Position numbers and translations under genes: made by a program. This document shows, piece after piece, positions 27,492-35,487 of a stretch of 64,000 nucleotides of DNA. The DNA comes from Rudanella paleaurantiibacter (GTDB lineage: Bacteria > Bacteroidota > Bacteroidia > Cytophagales > Spirosomataceae). Within the stretch, counting starts at the first letter, position 1, and the number at the start of each line of letters is the position of its first letter. The notes beneath the pieces are model-generated. The model was not told the DNA's origin. It made no database searches and was given only the letters and a program-made list of their open reading frames with translations. The stretch is from contig NZ_WELI01000001.1 in assembly GCF_009184635.1 (NCBI RefSeq), positions 620,001 to 684,000 on the forward strand, read 5' to 3'.

Positions 27492-28391
27492 ATGCAAACC
27501 CGTACTGCCGATTATTTACATCTCCATTTTATTGTACTGATCTGGGGCTTTACGGCTATTCTGGGTAAGCTGCTGGATCCACTGTCGCCCCTGGCGGTGG
27601 TGCTGTATCGGACCTTGCTGGCCGTGATCGGCATGGGCGCGGTGCTGTGGTATGGACACCGGAACGAGAACCCGGTGGCGCCCGTGTCGAGCCGCGACCG
27701 CTGGCGTTTGCTGGGTGTGGGGGCTATTATTGCCGTGCATTGGATGGCGTTTTTTGCGGCCGCCCGGCTGGCCAATGTTTCGGTATGTCTGGCGGGCATG
27801 GCCACGAGTTCGCTCTGGGCGAGCGTGCTGGAGCCGCTGCTGTTGCGCCGACGGGTGCGACCGGTTGAGGTGCTGCTGGGGGCTGTGGTGATGGGTGGTC
27901 TGTACCTGATTTTTCGGTTTGAGTTCGATAAGGTGGGCGGGTTGCTGGCCGCCATACTGTCGGCTATGCTGGGCGCCCTGTTCACGATCATCAACAGTCA
28001 GTTTACGCACCGGTACGAGGCTCTGGTTATTTCGACGCACGAGATGGCCGGGGCTTTTCTGACATCGGTGCCGCTGGTGGGGCTGTACAGCCTTATTTGG
28101 GGCCAACCGACCGATGTGTTCTGGCCGCAGTCGGGGGCGCAGTGGGGGTGGCTTTTGCTGCTTGCCTGGGTGTGTACCGTATATGCCTACACGGCGGGTG
28201 TCCGACTGTTGCGTAAGTTTTCGGCGTATCTGGCCATATTAACTGTAAATTTGGAGCCAGTTTATGGAATCTTGCTTGCCGTACTCATTTTCGGGGATAC
28301 CGAGCGCATGACCACTGGGTTTTACCTGGGTACACTGGTTATTCTGGTTGCGGTGATCGGGTTTCCGTTTCTGGCAAACAAAGAAAAATAA
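27492..28391 (+). CDS. EamA/DMT-family membrane transporter
   Basis: 299 residues from the ATG at 27492 (MQTRTADYLHLHFIVLIWGF). An in-frame start at 27420 would translate the hairpin arm and is rejected. About ten TM helices in two EamA repeats (about 10-140 and 155-295), with the typical WGFTAILGK opening and LEPVYGILLAVLIFGD in the last repeat. DMT transporters export amino acids or other metabolites at the inner membrane; substrate cannot be predicted here. Confidence 0.88.
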   Translation: MQTRTADYLHLHFIVLIWGFTAILGKLLDPLSPLAVVLYRTLLAVIGMGAVLWYGHRNENPVAPVSSRDRWRLLGVGAIIAVHWMAFFAAARLANVSVCLAGMATSSLWASVLEPLLLRRRVRPVEVLLGAVVMGGLYLIFRFEFDKVGGLLAAILSAMLGALFTIINSQFTHRYEALVISTHEMAGAFLTSVPLVGLYSLIWGQPTDVFWPQSGAQWGWLLLLAWVCTVYAYTAGVRLLRKFSAYLAILTVNLEPVYGILLAVLIFGDTERMTTGFYLGTLVILVAVIGFPFLANKEK

Positions 28392-28498
28392 GTGGTTTTT
28401 AGTTTATAGCGGCCGACGATTCGGTTTCTTGCCGACCGGATAGGCGAGAGTAGCTTGTTCAGTACGAGTGAGTTGCCTCGTTTCGGTCTATTCTCTGT

Positions 28499-29923
28499 AT
28501 GAAGTCACCCATCATTCCAATCGCCACCAAACTGGCCGGATTCGGTTTCTTTTTGGCGGTGTTCGTGCCCCTGTTCATTCTGTCGTTTTTTAACCATCCC
28601 TCGGCTGCCGACGACTACTGTTTTGCCGATACCGCCGTACGTGAAGGGTTCTGGCAGGCACAGGTCTACTACTACGACTGGTGGACGGGCCGGTACTTTT
28701 CTAACTTTCTGGTACACGGCAACCCGCTGGTATGGGGCTGGTACGATGGCTTTCGGCTCATTCCGGCCCTGTCGATACTGGGCTTGCTGGGGTCGGTATT
28801 CAGTCTGATGAGCGAGCTCTTGCGCGGGCAGCGAATCACGACGATTCTGCTCACAACGGCCCTGCTGTTTTTCTCGATGATGGTGGCGCAACAAAGCACC
28901 GTCGAAGCGTTTTTCTGGACAGCGGCCGTGGCCTCGTACACCGTTCCGACAGCCCTGACGTTTTACCTGCTGGCTGTGATGATCCGCTGGTACCGGCTAC
29001 CGGCTGCCGGTCTCATTCGGCCGCTGACGGTTGTCTGGGCGTCGTTTCTGGTGTTTGCTATCGTCGGCTCGGGCGAAACCAACCTTATTTTACTCGTTTT
29101 ATTACTGCTGGCTATTGCGGGGTATCGATTGCTGTTTCAGCGCACGTTTGATCCGTTTCTGGCGGGGCTGGTGCTGGCTGCCCTGATATCGAGCTGGCTT
29201 CTGTTCCGGGCACCGGGCAATGCCGTCCGGATGGGCGGCAATCCGCACAGTGGCGATTTTGTGGCTTCGTTTCTGGGTTCGTTTGGCTGGCTGGCCCAGT
29301 CGGTCGGAACGTTGCTGCTCAAGTCGCCCCTGATTCCGTTGTCACTGTTGTTTGTGCCCGTGGCTTTGCGGCTCACCCGGTCGGGGAGCCCCGTGCGGCA
29401 TCTGTTTCAGTTACCGGCCTGGCTGGTGTCGATAGCATATGTGGGTCTGCTGGCTGCCATGATTTTTCCGTCGTACTACGGCATCGGACTACCCCCGGCT
29501 TTCCGAACCATGAACGTGTTTTACGACATGGCCCTGGTGGGGTGGTTGTTCACCCTCACCGTTTGGGTGAATACGTTGGCGCGGCAGGGGGTGATTCATT
29601 CCGAGCGGTTGCAGGTACCCGTGTGGGCACCCGCGCTGGCGGGTGTCTGGATGCTGACGAGCCTGTACTTTAGCCGACCTATTCGGCTGGTGTACAACGA
29701 TCTGCTGCGAGGCCACGCGGCTACCTATAACCGCGAAATGAACGCCCGGCGCGAGCAGTTGCTGGCCTCGGGCGAGTCGCTGCGTATTCGGCCAATCAGC
29801 GTGTACCCGCCGAGTCTGTTTGTCGAAGACATCAACCCCAATCCACAGCACCTCTGGAATAAGTGTCAGGCGGGGTATTACAAGCACAAAACCATTTTGC
29901 TAATGATGAATGATAAACGATGA
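28499..29923 (+). CDS. Polytopic membrane protein, DUF6056-like (GT-C-like)
   Basis: 474 residues, ATG start (MKSPIIPIATKLAG). Ten or more TM helices. An acidic pair follows TM1 (ADDYCF, 37-42), with WWTGRYFSNF further on, resembling the first-loop Asp motif of GT-C glycosyltransferases and the DUF6056 family. No biochemical role is established. It is followed by a family 2 glycosyltransferase and another large polytopic protein, suggesting a small glycan or lipid-sugar group. Its last codons (LLMMNDKR) lie inside the following hairpin repeat, so the C-terminus is partly repeat-encoded. Confidence 0.7.
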   Translation: MKSPIIPIATKLAGFGFFLAVFVPLFILSFFNHPSAADDYCFADTAVREGFWQAQVYYYDWWTGRYFSNFLVHGNPLVWGWYDGFRLIPALSILGLLGSVFSLMSELLRGQRITTILLTTALLFFSMMVAQQSTVEAFFWTAAVASYTVPTALTFYLLAVMIRWYRLPAAGLIRPLTVVWASFLVFAIVGSGETNLILLVLLLLAIAGYRLLFQRTFDPFLAGLVLAALISSWLLFRAPGNAVRMGGNPHSGDFVASFLGSFGWLAQSVGTLLLKSPLIPLSLLFVPVALRLTRSGSPVRHLFQLPAWLVSIAYVGLLAAMIFPSYYGIGLPPAFRTMNVFYDMALVGWLFTLTVWVNTLARQGVIHSERLQVPVWAPALAGVWMLTSLYFSRPIRLVYNDLLRGHAATYNREMNARREQLLASGESLRIRPISVYPPSLFVEDINPNPQHLWNKCQAGYYKHKTILLMMNDKR

Positions 29924-29989
29924 TTGATGAGCTTGCTAACGCGTAAGCCACGTTCATCACTCATCACTTATCGTTCATCACTCAATTCA
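29902..29989. repeat. Hairpin spacer of GATGA words overlapping the end of the upstream gene
   Basis: Left arm 29902-29930 (GATGAATGATAAACGATGA) and right arm 29953-29989 (TTCATCACTCATCACTTATC) pair at most positions. The left arm includes the final codons and stop of the DUF6056-like gene; the right arm ends 5 bp before the glycosyltransferase start. Same word family as 27404-27473. Confidence 0.8.
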
Positions 29990-29994
29990 TAATC

Positions 29995-30723
29995 ATGACC
30001 GCCATCATTATCCCCTGTTACAACGAAGCCACACGGTTGCCGGTTGCCGATTTTGAAGCGTATTGGCAGCAGTACCCCGAGGTGCGCTTTTGCTTTGTCG
30101 ACGATGGCAGCACCGACCAAACCCGCGCCCTGCTCGAACGGCTACAAGCCGAGCATCCGGCGCAGGTTGAGGCCCTGATTTTACCGCAAAATCGGGGTAA
30201 AGCCGGGGCGGTGCGGGCGGGTATGCTGCACGTAGCGGAACAGGGCCAAGCCGATTTTGTGGGGTTTCTGGATGCCGATCTGGCTACGCCCCTGGCGGCT
30301 ATTCAGGATCTGGAAGCCCGGATGAGTCCACAGCCGGAACTGGATCTGGTGATGGGGTCGCGAATCAAGTTTTTGGGTACCGACATCCGCCGGAACCCCT
30401 TTCGGCACTACGCCGGGCGGGTGGTGGCTACGTTTATCAGTAATATTCTGAAACTGGGCGTGTACGACACCCAGTGCGGGGCCAAGCTCTTTCGGCGCGA
30501 AACCATTGCGGGTCTTTTTGGTGAGCCTTTTCTGAGCCCGTGGCTATTCGATGTCGAGATTCTGGCCCGGCTGATCCGGCAGTACGGCCGCGATGGTATC
30601 CGCGCGCGGGTGGTTGAGATGCCCCTGCGGCAGTGGATCGAAAAAGATGAGTCGCGGATCAAAATGTCGTATTACCTCAAGCTCTGGTTCGAGTTGTACC
30701 GAATCGGGCAGGCATATAAGTGA
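29995..30723 (+). CDS. Family 2 glycosyltransferase, dolichyl/polyprenyl-phosphate sugar synthase type
   Basis: 242 residues, ATG start (MTAIIIPCYNEATRL). GT-A fold: IIPCYNE (4-10), DDGSTDQT, DXD-type GFLDADLATP and QCGAKLFRR in the acceptor region, then SPWLFDVEILARL. These features match Dpm1/GtrB-like enzymes that load a sugar onto a lipid carrier at the cytoplasmic face. There is no C-terminal TM pair, so it is the soluble type. Neighbouring polytopic proteins could use the product. The stop codon forms the first base of the next inverted repeat. Confidence 0.9.
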   Translation: MTAIIIPCYNEATRLPVADFEAYWQQYPEVRFCFVDDGSTDQTRALLERLQAEHPAQVEALILPQNRGKAGAVRAGMLHVAEQGQADFVGFLDADLATPLAAIQDLEARMSPQPELDLVMGSRIKFLGTDIRRNPFRHYAGRVVATFISNILKLGVYDTQCGAKLFRRETIAGLFGEPFLSPWLFDVEILARLIRQYGRDGIRARVVEMPLRQWIEKDESRIKMSYYLKLWFELYRIGQAYK

Positions 30724-30885
30724 GAAGCTGTTTGAGTTAGTCCCTTTGGCCCGTAAGGGCAGCTTTTGGTCGCTGTCTGCGCCACTTTTTTGGGTCGTAG
30801 CAACCGCTACGACCGGCAAAAACTGGCTTGTCAGCAACCAAAATTCGCTCCCTACGGTCTCAAATCGCTAACTCAAACAGCTTCT
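30723..30885. repeat. Nested inverted-repeat element, about 160 bp
   Basis: Outer perfect 18-bp arms AGAAGCTGTTTGAGTTAG (30723-30740) and its complement (30868-30885). Inner degenerate pairing includes CTTTTGGTCGCTG with CAGCAACCAAAA. Centre is a perfect 9-bp stem GGTCGTAGC/GCTACGACC (30793-30801 and 30806-30814) with a 4-base loop. The left arm starts on the last base of the glycosyltransferase stop codon. No coding potential. Confidence 0.85.
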
Positions 30886-30971
30886 AAAGGGCGGTAAAGG
30901 CTCGTGGCCACATCTTCCCTGATTAGCCGCGAACGAATCCGCCCCATGTATCGAACAAAAACCTTTATGAT

Positions 30972-32669
30972 TTGAAACTATTCACGAACCGATACCTCCA
31001 AACGGCCTTACTGATTCTTCCCATTGCCGTTTTCTTTGTGTATTTCTTCGCGCTGCGGTACAACATTCCGTGGTTCGATGAGTACGAGAATATCCCGTAT
31101 TTTCTCCAGCGGTTTGTCGATGCCCGTTCGGTTTCCGAAGGCCTCGACGCCCTGCTGAAGCCCAACAACGAGCACCGGGTGTTGTACGCCCGGCTGGTGG
31201 TGTACGCGCAATACCTGCTCACGGGCGGGCTTTCGTTTTCGGGGCTGATGCTGTGGGGAAACCTGGGCCTAGTGCTCATTTTCGGGCTTCTTTACCGCAG
31301 TACGAGTTCGCTGGAGGGGGCTAATTCGCGGTTCTGGCTGCTGCCTGTACCCTTGATGCTCTTTGTGGCGCAAAACTACCTGCTCACGTTCACGGCTATT
31401 TACACCCTGCAATACTTAGCCATTATTGTGCTGGTGCTGCTTACGTTTTTTGTGCTGGCTTACGACCGGCCCGGTTCGTTTGCGGGGGCATTGGGGCTGG
31501 GGGCGCTGGCTACGTTTAGCATGGGCAATGGTATTTTGCTCTGGCCTGCCGGGGCGGCCATGCTCCTGATTCGTCGGCGGTGGTTATGGCTCGGTATCTG
31601 GCTGGTATTCGGGGCGGTGTGTATCTGGCTGTATTTTCTGAATTACCCCGTGCAACAGGGCAATGCTGAGGGGTTTGCCTATGTACTGGCTCACCCGATT
31701 CAGACCCTGGCGGGTTTCTTCATCTTCGCGGGGAGTCTGTTCGATTTTTTTCCGGCCTGGACCGTCGAACGGCGGTCGGCCCTTCCATTACTGGCCGGTC
31801 TGGCGGTGGTAGGTGTACTGGCCTGGTGGCTCGTTCGGGTGGTGTTTCGGAAAGAAGCCAACCGCTCGCATTTCGAGACGTTTTTGACCGGGGTAGCTTT
31901 GTTTTTGCTGGCCAATATGGCCCTGATTGCGTTTTTCCGGATACGGTTTTACTTCGGTATGGTACTGCACAGTTCGTACCGGACCTACTCAATGGTACTT
32001 TGGGCCGTAGGCTATCTGGCGTTGCTGAGCCTGCTGAAACCCCAAACCCGGCAACGTCTGGTGCCGGTTCTGTGGGGGCTTTTCCTGTTTGTCAATGTGT
32101 TGACCTACGTGACGTACGTACCTGAGGCCGTAGTGCGCCGGAAACATATGCAGGGGCTTACGTTCAATCAGCAGCACAATCAGATTGGCCTCGGTGGTAC
32201 GCACAACTCGCCCTTGGCTCGCTGGATTATCGAACTCGACAGCACCATGCGGGTACGAAATTGGCACACCCTGCCTAATCCGGCCATTACGCCCGACGAA
32301 ACCCGTTTGCTGCTCGATTCAGTCGGGCGGGCGCAGCTTGGCCCCCGGATTGCCACGTCGTTTCGTTTGCTCGACCAACCGGGGTATTTTAATCTCGAAA
32401 GCGATGCGCCCGGTTATCGGGTAGGTATGAACGAGGGCACCTACGTGGTGTTTTGGCCCTCAGACGGGCGCAAGGCGGCCTACGTGATGTTTGCCGAGCC
32501 CCGCAAGCCAACCGGTAAAAACCCGTTTGCCCGGCCGAATGGCTGGCTTACGTCGATGCCTAAAGGTCTGCTGCCCCCCGGCCGCTACGACATTGGCCTG
32601 TTCGAAACGACACCCGCTGGCTCGCGTCTGGTGCGCACCGATCAGACGGCCACAGTATTGGCGAAGTAG
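30972..32669 (+). CDS. Large polytopic membrane protein, GT-C-like, TTG start
   Basis: 565 residues if started at the TTG at 30972 (LKLFTNRYLQTALLILP). The only nearby ATG (30967) is out of frame and stops after two codons, and the next in-frame ATG is about 95 codons in, beyond the first conserved-looking loop. TM1 (about 8-28) is followed by WFDEYENI (33-40) and NNEHR, an acidic loop like that of GT-C enzymes, then about ten TM helices and a C-terminal soluble domain about 395-565. No family was recognised with certainty. Context with the family 2 glycosyltransferase supports a glycan-related role. Confidence 0.7.
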   Translation: MKLFTNRYLQTALLILPIAVFFVYFFALRYNIPWFDEYENIPYFLQRFVDARSVSEGLDALLKPNNEHRVLYARLVVYAQYLLTGGLSFSGLMLWGNLGLVLIFGLLYRSTSSLEGANSRFWLLPVPLMLFVAQNYLLTFTAIYTLQYLAIIVLVLLTFFVLAYDRPGSFAGALGLGALATFSMGNGILLWPAGAAMLLIRRRWLWLGIWLVFGAVCIWLYFLNYPVQQGNAEGFAYVLAHPIQTLAGFFIFAGSLFDFFPAWTVERRSALPLLAGLAVVGVLAWWLVRVVFRKEANRSHFETFLTGVALFLLANMALIAFFRIRFYFGMVLHSSYRTYSMVLWAVGYLALLSLLKPQTRQRLVPVLWGLFLFVNVLTYVTYVPEAVVRRKHMQGLTFNQQHNQIGLGGTHNSPLARWIIELDSTMRVRNWHTLPNPAITPDETRLLLDSVGRAQLGPRIATSFRLLDQPGYFNLESDAPGYRVGMNEGTYVVFWPSDGRKAAYVMFAEPRKPTGKNPFARPNGWLTSMPKGLLPPGRYDIGLFETTPAGSRLVRTDQTATVLAK

Positions 32670-33013
32670 TGGGGTACCACCCCCTAACCCCCTCCTGAAA
32701 AACAGGAGGGGAACAAAACGTCTATCCTGATAAATAGCAGAAGGCTTTCAAAGACAGTTGTTGAGCTGCTAAGTCTCTTCCATTGCATCTCTTTCAAATA
32801 CCCTATTAAGTTGGTTATCCAGAGGTTAGTTATTGATCTGGTAAGATACCCCCTCCTGTTTTCAGGGGGGGGTAAACCAACCCTCAAAACCGGTTGCCCA
32901 CAAGGCGGCCGGTTTTTTTATGACCAGTTACGTAAAAATGAAGGACTGGAACTGACAAAGTTTTGGGATGATTTTCGCTTCCGCTTATCTTTCCCGGTAA
33001 AGAAACTCTTTCC
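32670..33013. other. Intergenic region with two C-rich hairpins
   Basis: 344 bp without a gene. Hairpin 1: CCCCTCCTG, loop AAAAA, CAGGAGGGG (32689-32711). Hairpin 2: CCCCCTCCTG, loop TTTT, CAGGGGGGGG (32849-32872). The CCCCTAACCCCCTCCTG word is, as I recall, a common intergenic repeat in Bacteroidota. A terminator-like stem follows (separate entry). Confidence 0.7.
32887..32919 (+). terminator. Intrinsic-terminator-like hairpin
   Basis: AAAACCGG and CCGGTTTT arms with GCC/GGC pairing inside, followed by a run of T. It lies 218 bp after the GT-C-like gene and 95 bp before the response regulator, so it probably ends the glycan-gene transcript. Confidence 0.6.
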
Positions 33014-33652
33014 ATGAATACCACGATTGCCATCGCCGATGATCATCAGTTATTAGCGCAAGCCCTGGCCGAACTCATTCATAAATTTGAGGGCTATCAG
33101 GTGCTGTACACGGTGGGTAATGGGCGGGAGCTGATCGATCAGCTGGAACGACAGAATATTCCCGATATTTTGCTTCTCGATGTGAATATGCCTGAGATGG
33201 ATGGGTTCGAAACGGCGGCCTACCTGCAGCAGCACTATGCCGATCTGAAAATTCTGACCCTCTCCATGATGGATCGGGAAGACCATATCGCGCAGATGGT
33301 ACGCTACGGCGTGCGGGGTTATTTGCTCAAAGGGTGCCGCCCGTCGGAGCTGCGAAACGCCCTCGACGAGGTACGTACCAAAGGCTTCTACTATTCTGAG
33401 TACCTCACCCGATACCTGTTGCAATCGCTGCGGAAGCCAGCCACACCGCCCGCCGTTCAGCTGAATGCCCGCGAACAGGAATTTCTCAAACTGGCTTGCA
33501 GCGACCTGACCTACGCCGAAATTGCCGACCGTATGTGTGTCAGTACCCGTACCGTAGATGGCTACCGTGAATCGCTTTTTCAGAAGCTCAACGTCAAAAG
33601 CCGGACCGGTATGGTGCTCGAAGCCCTGCGGCTTGGTTTGGTGCAGCTATGA
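33014..33652 (+). CDS. NarL/LuxR-family response regulator
   Basis: 212 residues, ATG start (MNTTIAIADDHQLL). Receiver domain 1-120 with ADDH (8-11), phospho-acceptor Asp56 (LLLDVNMPEMDG) and Lys in YLLKG; LuxR-type helix-turn-helix about 145-208 (LTYAEIADRMCVSTRTVDGYRESLFQKLNVKSRTG). No histidine kinase is adjacent, so it is an orphan in this window. Its last 6 bp overlap the convergent MarR gene. The target is unknown. Confidence 0.93.
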   Translation: MNTTIAIADDHQLLAQALAELIHKFEGYQVLYTVGNGRELIDQLERQNIPDILLLDVNMPEMDGFETAAYLQQHYADLKILTLSMMDREDHIAQMVRYGVRGYLLKGCRPSELRNALDEVRTKGFYYSEYLTRYLLQSLRKPATPPAVQLNAREQEFLKLACSDLTYAEIADRMCVSTRTVDGYRESLFQKLNVKSRTGMVLEALRLGLVQL

Positions 33653-34165
33653 CCCTTCTGTACCGGGGCAGCCGGGGAAGGCGGTGGGTAGCTTGTCGAG
33701 TTCATCGACCAGAAATTTCATCGTGTCGATTAGCTCTTCCAGCCGGTCGGTGCCCAGAATTTGCCGGAAGTGTTCGTTCATTTCGGTGACGCACTCGTGC
33801 AGGTTCAGAAACAGCTCCTTGCCGCGTTTGTTGAGATAGATGACATTGGACCGCGAGTCGCTGGCGTTTTTTTCCAGATAGATATATCCTTCTTTTTCCA
33901 GCAGACTGACCGTTTTGCTCATCATCTGCTTGGTAACGCACGCCCGCTTGGCCAATTCGTTGTTGGTGGTGCCGGCCTCTTCAATATTGGCCAGTACGCC
34001 CAGATAGCTCAGCTTAAAATCGGCAAATCCCCGGGCCTGAATACGCGGTTCCAAAAAGCCGTCAATGAATCGTTTCAGACGCCACGAAATCCGGCCTAAT
34101 GACCGCATCCGAATCGTATGGAAGCGGTTAAAATCAAAAGTTACGTTGTCTGATTGGGTGACCAT
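33647..34165 (-). CDS. MarR-family transcriptional regulator
   Basis: 172 residues, ATG start (MVTQSDNVTFDFNRF). The winged helix is at about 60-130 (NNELAKRACVTKQMMSKTVSLLEKEGYIYLEKNASDSRSN, split by the wing). MarR proteins bind palindromes as dimers and release on binding phenolic or drug-like ligands. It is divergent from the EmrA-EmrB-TolC operon, and two AGTCAA-N5-TTGACT dyads lie in the 162-bp gap, so repression of that operon and of itself is the natural model. Its 3' end overlaps the response-regulator gene by 6 bp, tail to tail. Confidence 0.93.
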   Translation of the reverse strand: MVTQSDNVTFDFNRFHTIRMRSLGRISWRLKRFIDGFLEPRIQARGFADFKLSYLGVLANIEEAGTTNNELAKRACVTKQMMSKTVSLLEKEGYIYLEKNASDSRSNVIYLNKRGKELFLNLHECVTEMNEHFRQILGTDRLEELIDTMKFLVDELDKLPTAFPGCPGTEGS

Positions 34166-34216
34166 GTCCTAAAAATAGCCGTTTCGGAGGGCATTCAAAA
34201 ATATTTCCCGAAAGAT

Positions 34217-34233
34217 AGTCAACTTGCTTGACT
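34217..34233. promoter_or_regulatory. MarR operator 1 (AGTCAACTTGCTTGACT)
   Basis: Perfect 6-bp arms with 5-bp spacer. It covers the likely -33 region (TTGACT) of the promoter whose -7 box is at 34252. Centre is 51 bp from operator 2, about five helical turns. Confidence 0.75.
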
Positions 34234-34251
34234 TTAATAGTCAACCGGGTT

Positions 34252-34259
34252 TACATTTG
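34252..34259 (+). promoter_or_regulatory. -7 promoter box TACATTTG for the emr operon
   Basis: Exact TAnnTTTG match, with CTTGACT about 21 bp upstream as a -33 element. It is bracketed by the two MarR dyads. Confidence 0.7.
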
Positions 34260-34264
34260 CCTTC

Positions 34265-34287
34265 TATAGTCAAACGAGTTGACTATA
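34265..34287. promoter_or_regulatory. MarR operator 2, long dyad
   Basis: Perfect 9-bp arms TATAGTCAA and TTGACTATA with a 5-bp spacer; the AGTCAA-N5-TTGACT core matches operator 1. It lies just downstream of the predicted transcription start. Confidence 0.8.
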
Positions 34288-34327
34288 AGCTTTGTTGTAG
34301 GAAACTTTAGAACGGTTACGAAGAGGG

Positions 34328-35413
34328 ATGGCAACGGATTCATCAAATTGGGGCAAGCGGTTGGTAGCGCCCCTGCTGGGGGTGGTGGTAGTGGCTACCG
34401 GTGGTTTTTACGGGTTCAATGCGTATCGGCACAACCAGCAGTATGAAACAACCGACAATGCGCAGATCGAAACAAGCTCGGCACCGGTATTGGCGCGGGT
34501 GGCCGGGTACGTGCAGGCCGTGAATGTGAGCGACTACGCGAGTGTACAAAAAGGGGTGCCGTTGCTGACCATCGACCCGCAGGAATACCAGTTGGCGTTG
34601 CAACAGGCCGAAGCCGATTATCTGCAAACCGAAGCCGACCTGCAAACCGCCCGGGCTGATCTGCAAACCGCACAAGCCAACGCCCGCAACGTAGCGCAGA
34701 ATCTGAACGTAGCACAGGCATCAGCCGGGGTACAGGCCCTCCGGCGCGACAAAGCCCGGCAGGATTTGCAGCGCGACCAGAATCTGTTCAACGATCAGTC
34801 GCTGACCCGGCGGCAGCTCGACGATTCGCGCAATAATGCCGACGTGCAGGAGCGGCAGCTCCAGACCAGTCAGGAGCAGGTAGCCCTTGCCCGTACGGGG
34901 CAGGGTGTGGCTGGGGCGGCTATTGCCCGCGCGCAGGCGACGATAAAGAAAATGGAGGCCGTGCTAAAGGTAAAGCAAACGGCTATCGATAACGCCCGGC
35001 TGCGGTTGAGCTACGCGCAGGTGTCGGCCCCGATTGCGGGCAAAATTGGCCGGAAGAGTGTGGTGGTGGGGCAATACGTGCAACCCGGTCAGAACCTGAT
35101 GACCGTCATTGCCGACTCTACGTTTTGGGTAGTCGCCAATTTCAAAGAGACCCAGCTCGAACACATGCGGGTAGGGCAGGAGGTCGACATCAAGATCGAC
35201 GCGTACCCGAACCTGACCGTAAAAGGCCGTGTGGCCTCGTTGTCGGAAGCTACCGGAGCCCGGTTTGCCCTGCTGCCGCCCGACAATGCATCGGGCAACT
35301 TTGTGAAGATCACCCAGCGGGTGCCCGTGAAAATTGAAATCCTGAATCCCGAAACATACCGCGAGCAACTCCGGGCCGGCCTGAGCACCGACGTGGCCGT
35401 TAAAGTGCAGTGA
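34328..35413 (+). CDS. emrA: EmrA/HlyD-type membrane-fusion protein
   Basis: 361 residues, ATG start (MATDSSNWGKRLVAP). One TM helix (about 13-30), then the conserved YETTDNAQIETSSAPVLA opening of EmrA-like adaptors, lipoyl halves around a coiled coil (about 95-220), and LRLSYAQVSAPIAGKIGRKSV and FKETQLEHMRVGQ in the barrel. It links an EmrB-type exporter to a TolC channel. First gene of a three-gene operon (gap of 74 bp to emrB, filled by a hairpin), behind the MarR-controlled promoter. Confidence 0.93.
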   Translation: MATDSSNWGKRLVAPLLGVVVVATGGFYGFNAYRHNQQYETTDNAQIETSSAPVLARVAGYVQAVNVSDYASVQKGVPLLTIDPQEYQLALQQAEADYLQTEADLQTARADLQTAQANARNVAQNLNVAQASAGVQALRRDKARQDLQRDQNLFNDQSLTRRQLDDSRNNADVQERQLQTSQEQVALARTGQGVAGAAIARAQATIKKMEAVLKVKQTAIDNARLRLSYAQVSAPIAGKIGRKSVVVGQYVQPGQNLMTVIADSTFWVVANFKETQLEHMRVGQEVDIKIDAYPNLTVKGRVASLSEATGARFALLPPDNASGNFVKITQRVPVKIEILNPETYREQLRAGLSTDVAVKVQ

Positions 35414-35480
35414 ATAATGAACAGCTAACAGTTAGCGGTAGGCAGTTAACTGTTCGTTGTTCGCTGCTCATTGTTCACTG
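35407..35480. repeat. Hairpin spacer of GTGAATAATGAACAG-like words
   Basis: Left arm starts at the emrA stop (CAGTGAATAATGAACAG, then GCTAACAGTTAGCGG) and the right arm is GCAGTTAACTGTTCG and TGCTCATTGTTCACTG. The arms pair imperfectly and end 8 bp before the emrB start. Same design as the GATGA spacers but with a different word. Confidence 0.75.
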
Positions 35481-35487
35481 AAAAATT

